From the NCBI RefSeq assembly GCF_009649815.1, contig NZ_WJIC01000025.1, forward strand, positions 43,449 to 107,448: a stretch of DNA of 64,000 nucleotides, in the 5' to 3' direction. A program made the position numbers and the translations under genes. This DNA is from Nocardia sp. SYP-A9097. GTDB lineage: Bacteria > Actinomycetota > Actinomycetes > Mycobacteriales > Mycobacteriaceae. Every line of letters begins with the position of its first letter. Position 1 is the first letter of the stretch. The notes under the pieces were generated by a model, which saw only the letters and a list, made by a program, of their open reading frames with translations, was not told the DNA's origin and ran no database searches. Of the stretch, positions 59,246 to 64,000 are shown one piece after another.

Positions 59246-59896
59246 TCACAGCCCGTTGATGCCCTTGCCGATCACCGCCGCGCCCATGACCAGCAGGACA
59301 ATGGCCATCACCATGTGGTTGTTGGCCTGCAGCCAGTTCTTCAGGCTGTCGAGGGCGGGGCGCAGACGGTCCGCGGCGACCGCGTAGCCGATCACCGGGA
59401 TCAGCACGGACGCCGCCGCGATCAGGGTGAAGACGATCAGGGCGGTGAGCTCGGCGACGACGGAGGTGTCCGCGCCGCCGATCAGGACTCCGGCGGAGAC
59501 GCACAGCAGCAGGTTCTTCGGATTGACGGCGGCCAGTGCGAAACCCAGCCCGGCGGCCTTGGGGACCGTCAACTGGTCGATGGCCTGCATCCACTTCGGA
59601 ACCGAGGGGTCGGCTCGGTTCCGCCACTGTCCGAAGGCCAGGACCAGCAGCACCACTCCCAGACCGATCTTTATCCAGGTACGGGCGGCCGACGGCTCCG
59701 AATCATCGGTGCCGCCGATCGACCCGGACAGCAGGGTGACAATGCCGACGGCGGCGAAAATCCCTGCCACCCAGCCGATTCCGAAGCCGATGCTGGTGCC
59801 GCCCGCATGCGCCGACAACAGCATCAGGATCGCGACCACTATCGGGATCGGTGAGAGCGCTACACCGACCGCCAGCGGCAATACATCTCCGACCAT
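59246..59896 (-). CDS. GAP-family (LysE-like) membrane protein
   Basis: The 216 residues include about six membrane helices: MVGDVLPLAVGVALSPIPIV, GWVAGIFAAVGIVTLLSG, IGLGVVLLVLAFGQW, the re-entrant region AAVNPKNLLLCVSAG, VFTLIAAASVLIPVIGY and VMAIVLLVMGAAVIG. The AVNPKN motif is characteristic of the actinobacterial GAP/Sap family, linked to glycolipid or peptidoglycolipid export in mycobacteria. The specific cargo here is unknown. It lies intact between two broken DUF1254 genes. Confidence 0.82.
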   Translation of the reverse strand: MVGDVLPLAVGVALSPIPIVVAILMLLSAHAGGTSIGFGIGWVAGIFAAVGIVTLLSGSIGGTDDSEPSAARTWIKIGLGVVLLVLAFGQWRNRADPSVPKWMQAIDQLTVPKAAGLGFALAAVNPKNLLLCVSAGVLIGGADTSVVAELTALIVFTLIAAASVLIPVIGYAVAADRLRPALDSLKNWLQANNHMVMAIVLLVMGAAVIGKGINGL

Positions 59897-59907
59897 TACG
59901 CCTGTCC

Positions 59908-61330
59908 TCAGCCCACGGGTGTCAGAGCCGGCGGCTGCCAGGTGCCGTCGATGGCGGGCGGCTTGGGCGCGTACAACCGCAGCGTGAGGGAGAACTTGCC
60001 CGAAGCCGGGATGGGCAGCCAATTACCCTGCGGCACAGCCGGTCCCGGGTCGGCACTCTGGATGGCGAAGACCACCGATCCGTCGGGGCCCGGCACCGGC
60101 GGGATGCCGTGACCGACCGCGTAGATATTGGCCGGATTCGGAACGAAGAAGCTGTCACCGTCGTAGGCGGTGATCGACCAGAACGCGTCCACCGGCGGCA
60201 ACTGCCCGGCGGGGAAGGTGATGGTGAACCGGCGCGGGGTGCCGTTCTCGTCGGCCATACCGAAGACGGTGGGGTACAACGCATCCTGCGGCAGGTTGGC
60301 GCCCAGACCGGTCATCGCGATGTATGCGCGCTGATTGTAGTCGGTGCCGTAGGTGCCGACATCGGTGGCGAACTGCCAGCCGTTGTAATCCTCGGCCTTG
60401 GGATTCTTGAAGGCGGGAATCTGTTCGGCCGCCGCGGTGGCCGCCGCGTTCAGATCATCGGTCGAGAGGGTGTCGACATTGGGCGGCGGGCTTGATGCCG
60501 ATGGTGGCGAACCGCTTCATGACGGCCGCGTCCGCCGGGGCGGGCGGGTTGACGGCCATGAGCGCACACATCTTGTTGTAGAACGTCTTTCCGTCCATGG
60601 CCGCGACCGCCTTGACCGGTGGGACAGCGCCGGCATCGGTGGTGTGCTGGCGGCTGACGGTGCCGCCCTCGTCTCCGGCGGCCCAGCGACTCAATGGCAC
60701 CAGCTTCAATTGCTGTTGCAGCGCTTGCACATTCGGCAGATCGGCCGCGCCGTTGATCTGGATGCGACCGATGATCCACACCGTCGGCGTGGTCATCTTC
60801 AATTCGGTGGTGTTCGGCGGCAGGGTGCCGGACCAGCCCGGCCCGGTCAGCACATAGGTGTACGGCGGTGCGGTGACCCCGTCCTTGACCTGTGGTTTGA
60901 CACTGCTCGGGTCGTGGGCGGTATTACTCCACGCGTCCATGATCTGCATGAGCCAGTAGCGGCCGGCGTCCATGGCGGGCACCTGCAGCACCATCGGTTC
61001 GGCCGAAAGATCCAGCCACGCTTGCGAATACAGTGTGTCCAGGTTCAGGCGGACCACGTCGCGGTCGTTCGGGTTCGGCGGTACACCGTGATCGAAGCTG
61101 TTCACGGGCGCGCCCGCTGTTTTGGTCGCGTCCATCAGGACCAGCGGGTAGCCGAAGACATAGGCGTCGGTGGCAACGGATTTCACGTCGTTCGCCGCGG
61201 AAGTCTTACTCCCCGAGGACTTGTCGTCCGAGGAGCTACAGGCGGCCAGGCCGACTGCCGCTACGGCCGCCGCGCCGAGCCCGAACATCGATCGTCGCGA
61301 AAGCGTCCACGTGCTGTGTATTTCGGTCAT
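59908..61330 (-). pseudogene. DUF1254/DUF1214 lipoprotein with single frameshift
   Basis: The gene encodes an exported lipoprotein: RRSMFGLGAAAVAAVGLAAC with a lipobox Cys near residue 31, then DUF1254 (DAYVFGYPLVLMDATK, NSFDHGV) and DUF1214 (YNQRAYIAMTGLGANLPQD, TITFPAGQLPPVDAFW, SLTLRLYAPKPPAIDG). One extra base in a GCCCGCCGCCC run near 60485 shifts the frame between the domains. Both halves are otherwise intact, so this is either a very recent mutation or a sequence error. These families occur widely in Nocardia and Mycobacterium with unknown roles. Confidence 0.8.
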
Positions 61331-61359
61331 GCTGCTACTCCTTGCTCACTGCGATGGGG

Positions 61360-61757
61360 TCAGTTGACCGGGGTGACGGCGGGCGGCTGCCAGCTGAAAT
61401 CGATCACCGAGGGGTGCGGCGCGTACATGCGCAGGGTGAGGCTGAAGTCACCGCTCGCCGGAATCGGAAGCCAGTTTCCCGCACCGGTTTCCGGGCCGGG
61501 CTTGGCGTTCTGAACCAGGGCTTGATGCCGATGGTCGCGAAGCGCGCCATGGCCGGATCGTCGGCGGGCGTGGCCGGATTGGCGGTCAGCAGGGCCGACA
61601 CCTTGTCGAAGAGGGTGCGGCCGTCCATCTCCGCCACCGCTTTGACCGGTTCACTGCCGGACGACGCCATTGCGGCAGGATTGCTGGTTCCCGGATTCTC
61701 CTGCCACGCGCTGAGCGGAGCCAGCTTGATCGGTTCAATACCCTCGAGACTCGCATA
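61360..61757 (-). pseudogene. DUF1254/DUF1214 remnant
   Basis: Separate pieces of a third DUF1254/DUF1214 protein remain: a middle piece (AVAEMDGRTLFDKVSALLTA, then MARFATIGIKP) and a C-terminal end (SLTLRMYAPHPSVIDFSWQP, stop at 61360), joined in different frames with most of DUF1214 deleted and the N-terminus missing. It is closely similar to the neighbour at 59908-61330 and so probably arose by tandem duplication followed by loss. Confidence 0.75.
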
Positions 61758-61822
61758 GCCGGGACGTTAGCCCATCGGTTGCTAATGCGTGCAACGATCG
61801 GCTCGCGTGTTATGCCGAAGCC

Positions 61823-62614
61823 CTACAGTCCGGACGACTCCGCAATGCCGAGCAGTTCGGCTCCAATGGTGAGGACTGCGGCGTTCACGCCGGGGCGCGC
61901 ATGCACCGGGATGATCGGGAGGTCGTTGAGCAGGGTCAACAGGTCCGATTTGACGGCGAAGTGGTTGTAGACGCTGGGGCCCGCGATGCCGATGCCCGCA
62001 CCGATGTCCTCCATACTCACGCCGGCGAATCCGTCCCGGGCGAACAGGCGCATCGCCTCGTTCAGCAGGGCCTGGCGGCGGGATTGGGGCGTGAGCCGGG
62101 CGGGACGGTCCGGGACCGCCTCGGCGCGGGGCGGCAGGACGATGGGAGCGTCGATCGTCGCGGTGATCAATTCGGCCAGCAGCGTGGCCGTTCCGGACTC
62201 GGGTAGCGAAAGCCGGTGGTAGGAAACGCTGCTCGCGACGGCGAGCGCGCACCATGCCAGTAGCTCGAGGTCGGGCAGATCGAGGCTGATGGGCGCACTC
62301 ATCTGTTCGTCGTCGACCTCGGTCACGTGGTCGACGCCGACCTGAGGGAAGAGCCGGAGCGATACCGGCACGGCGCGGCGGTGCAAGTCGTCGCGAAGCT
62401 CTACCTTGATGAGCTCGCCGACCGATTGGATTGGGACCGTTTCGTCGCGGAATTCCCTGGGGCGTTCCAGCCTGGACGATCGACCGACCCCGTTGGCTAC
62501 AAGACTGATGTGCGGTCGGCCAGCGCACGTGGTCGAAATTCGGGCCCACCGGGCCGCCAGCGGATGCTCGCGGCCGTTCTCGAAGTAGTCGTGGTCGACT
62601 GAGGGGTGCGCGAG
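61823..62614 (-). pseudogene. TetR-type regulator, tandem-domain, internally deleted
   Basis: The frame is open for 264 codons with no good start. The first part resembles a ligand-binding TetR domain (LPDLELLAWCALAVASSVSY), followed by a second TetR HTH (ALLNEAMRLFARDGFAGVSM, then IGIAGPSVYNHFAVKSDLL). Soon after, the sequence jumps to a typical TetR C-terminal end (RPGVNAAVLTIGAELLG). About 120 residues appear to be deleted there, and the 5' end is missing too. The frame after the deletion stays open. A functional protein is unlikely. Confidence 0.65.
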
Positions 62615-62619
62615 CTACA

Positions 62620-62901
62620 CCGGGATGCCGCCGAAGGTGCGACGCCCTTGGCCTCGATGAAGGAGAAGACGCCGAAGGCGATCAACCCCAGCGCGACCAG
62701 GATCAGAAGCCATGGGCCGAAGGCTGTTTGGGCGAAATCACGTAGGACTCCGTCGACGCCTTTGGCGTTGGCGGCGTCATAGGCGTATGACGCCGCGAGA
62801 GCGGCGATTCCGATCCCCGCGAGGACCGCACCGCGTGCGATATAGCCGATGCGGCCGAGCCCGACCACCAGGTCCTGGGTAGATCTGGTCATCCAGCCCA
62901 T
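62620..62901 (-). pseudogene. DUF1206 membrane protein, C-terminal fragment
   Basis: From about 62901 the minus strand reads GRIGYIARGAVLAGIGIAAL and FGPWLLILVALGLIAFGVFS, two helices of the last of the three repeats of DUF1206 proteins. The first two repeats are absent. The frame then runs out of family sequence at the boundary with the TetR remnant. It is a fragment. Confidence 0.6.
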
Positions 62902-62988
62902 GCGCAGAGCCTCGGTGAAGTGGATTCGCAAGCCGTGTAGCGCCGGGGCACATCTGCCCGCACCGCTCCAGCTATATGGCATCGCGGT

Positions 62989-63276
62989 TCACGGACTGGG
63001 TTGCGGGACAGTGACATTGCAGTTTTCGATCGCCGGGTTCACGCCGAGGTAGTTCAGCGGACCGGCGGCGATGGTCACCGCGATCGTTCCGGTGCTCGCG
63101 CAGCTGTCCGGCAGGTTTTGGTAATAGTGCCGTTGTCCGCCGGCGACGGCGCCGACGAGTAGCCAAGCGAACATCAGCAGCGTGAAGACGCTGGTCGTTC
63201 TCGATCGTCTGCCGCCACGGACTCGTACGTAGCCGTCTTCGTCTTCGTACTGGTATCCGTCCGCGTATGGTCTCAT
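62989..63276 (-). CDS. Small membrane-anchored protein, GPLNYLG family
   Basis: This 95-residue protein starts at 63276 with a charged, Tyr/Asp-rich N-terminus (YADGYQYEDEDGYVRV), a basic run, one membrane helix (TSVFTLLMFAWLLVGAVAGG) and an extracellular tail with two cysteines (DSCASTGTIAV, then AGPLNYLGVNPAIENC). The family is uncharacterised but recognisable in actinobacteria. A paralogue lies at 63462-63665. No function is assigned. Confidence 0.7.
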   Translation of the reverse strand: MRPYADGYQYEDEDGYVRVRGGRRSRTTSVFTLLMFAWLLVGAVAGGQRHYYQNLPDSCASTGTIAVTIAAGPLNYLGVNPAIENCNVTVPQPSP

Positions 63277-63461
63277 TTCCTGTCTCCGTCGAATCGAATA
63301 GTGCACTGCCGGTGCGGTTTTCAGCGGCAGTTACTCGAGCCGGTCCCGCCAGCTCGGGTTGGTGCGGATATGCCTCGAGCCACCGACGATTCCGGCGAAC
63401 AAGGCGACGAAGGCGATCCTCAATCCTCCTCGGTGGTGCTCTGGAATGCCCAAAGGTCCTG

Positions 63462-63665
63462 TTACGAGCTGGGTTGGGGTACATGGCAGCTGTTCACCTT
63501 CGAATTTGCGCCGACGTAGTTCAACGGCCCCGCAATCGCAGGCACGAAGATGGTTCCTGCGCTGGCACAGTTCTGTTCACGATCGGTGAGGTAGCCGCGT
63601 TGACCGGCGGCGATCACACCGATGATCAGCCACACGAGCAGCAACGCCGGCAGCAGGCGTCGCAT
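63462..63665 (-). CDS. Small membrane/secreted protein, paralogue of 62989-63276
   Basis: The 67 residues comprise a hydrophobic N-terminal helix (LLPALLLVWLIIGVIAAGQR) and a short tail with the shared motif CASAGTI, IAGPLNYVGANSKVNSC and VPQP at the end. It lacks the charged N-terminal extension of its paralogue. Both genes have the two cysteines that could form a disulfide outside the membrane. Confidence 0.7.
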   Translation of the reverse strand: MRRLLPALLLVWLIIGVIAAGQRGYLTDREQNCASAGTIFVPAIAGPLNYVGANSKVNSCHVPQPSS

Positions 63666-63675
63666 CGGGTGATCC

Positions 63676-63792
63676 TCAGTAGTAGTGGCGGCGACCGCCG
63701 ACGGCGTGCCCGGCCCGGCCCGCGATCATCAATATCGCGCCGAGAACCAGCACGATGATTCCGACAGTGGTGAGTAGCGGGATACCTAGTGG
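63676..63792 (-). pseudogene. DUF6131-like small membrane protein, 5' end lost
   Basis: The C-terminal part of a small hydrophobic protein is visible: GIPLLTTVGIIVLVLGAIL, then MIAGRAGHAVGGRRHYY and stop at 63676. This pattern is known in DUF6131-type proteins of Nocardia and Mycobacterium. The N-terminal helix is missing where the transposase sequence begins (about 63790), so the insertion probably interrupted it. Confidence 0.6.
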
Positions 63793-64000
63793 GCCGTATT
63801 TGAAGTTCTTCGGCGGTCGGCCTTGGCCAGGATCTGCTCTGCGGTCTTGGTCCAGACGAAGGGCTTCGCTCTCGGGTTCCAGCCGTTGATGAACTCGCGG
63901 ATCTTGGTGGTCAGCTCGCGGACGTTGCGGAAGGTGCCGCGGTGGATGGCTTGGCGTTCGATGATGCCGAACCAGACCTCGACCAGGTTCATCCAGGAAG
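63786..64000 (-). mobile_element. IS630-family transposase, 3' part (window edge)
   Basis: The minus-strand frame is the C-terminal part of an IS630-type DDE transposase: MNLVEVWFGIIERQAIHRGT, then FRNVRELTTKIREFINGWN and a Lys-rich end. The NLVEVWFGIIERQ segment contains the last Glu of the DDE triad. The start is beyond the window. The end of the element lies near 63790 against the DUF6131 remnant; IS630 elements duplicate a TA on insertion, and TA is present there. Confidence 0.8.

Noticed and set aside
58873..59854. 325-codon plus-strand ORF
   Set aside because: It is antisense to the DUF1254 pseudogene and GAP genes, His/Gln/Asp-rich, without a recognisable family.

Overview
High-GC actinobacterial DNA, most likely Nocardia or a close relative. 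The evidence is GC-rich codon use, frequent GTG starts, large LuxR-type ATP-binding (LAL) regulators, a CmtR-like metal sensor, DUF1254/DUF1214 lipoproteins, a bL37-like micro-ORF and overlapping ATGA/TGATG gene pairs. The window reads as accessory or island DNA. It carries integrase modules at about 1.5-2.6 kb and 52.5-53.2 kb, five LAL-type regulators, many paralogous alpha/beta hydrolases, and a stretch of decayed genes at the right end. No rRNA gene, intact tRNA gene or CRISPR array was seen.

Layout. 0-3 kb: the end of an integrated element (hypothetical protein, AbrB-like protein, tyrosine recombinase, tRNA 3'-end-like att fragments with hairpins). 3-9.8 kb: mug glycosylase, a TetR remnant, a LAL regulator, and an ABC-F ATPase followed by a very short LAL-like protein with a mutated Walker A. 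9.8-25 kb: secreted and cytoplasmic hydrolases, a second LAL, SRPBCC, VOC, cupin, SDR and MBL-fold enzymes, a YedYZ-like Tat molybdoenzyme pair and a tannase-family esterase. Several promoters here share an 18-bp element, AGCGTCA-N2-TGAC, proposed as the operator of one regulon. 26-46 kb: two more LALs and two ECF41-type sigma factors, one lacking its C-terminal regulatory domain. Six promoters here share TGTCAC-N17/18-GTCC, as expected for ECF41 targets. They drive two hydrolase operons, LtrA, an SDR-FAD oxidase-sigma operon, a ferritin-like/hydrolase operon and a cupin/GATase-like operon. 45.9-51 kb: a CmtR-CDF metal pair, a bL37-like micro-ORF, and a MerR/PadR-DUF1048 locus with dyad operators.

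50.8-64 kb is dominated by gene decay. It holds kup with an internal deletion, a broken copy of the integrase next to a second att-like tRNA end, fragments of Fic, flavoprotein, DUF1214, DUF1206 and DUF6131 genes, three broken DUF1254 genes and a TetR gene with an internal deletion. An IS630-family transposase is cut by the window edge. Intact genes among these include an alpha/beta hydrolase, a DadA-like oxidase divergent from an Lrp/AsnC regulator, a GAP-family membrane protein and two small paralogous membrane/secreted proteins.

Working model (inference): two adjacent regulons, one LAL-controlled and one ECF41-controlled, govern overlapping sets of hydrolases, SDRs, cupins and flavin enzymes for modifying or degrading small molecules, possibly aromatic esters or secondary metabolites. 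Start codons were chosen from Shine-Dalgarno sequences, overlaps and family alignment. Coordinates of pseudogene edges are approximate.
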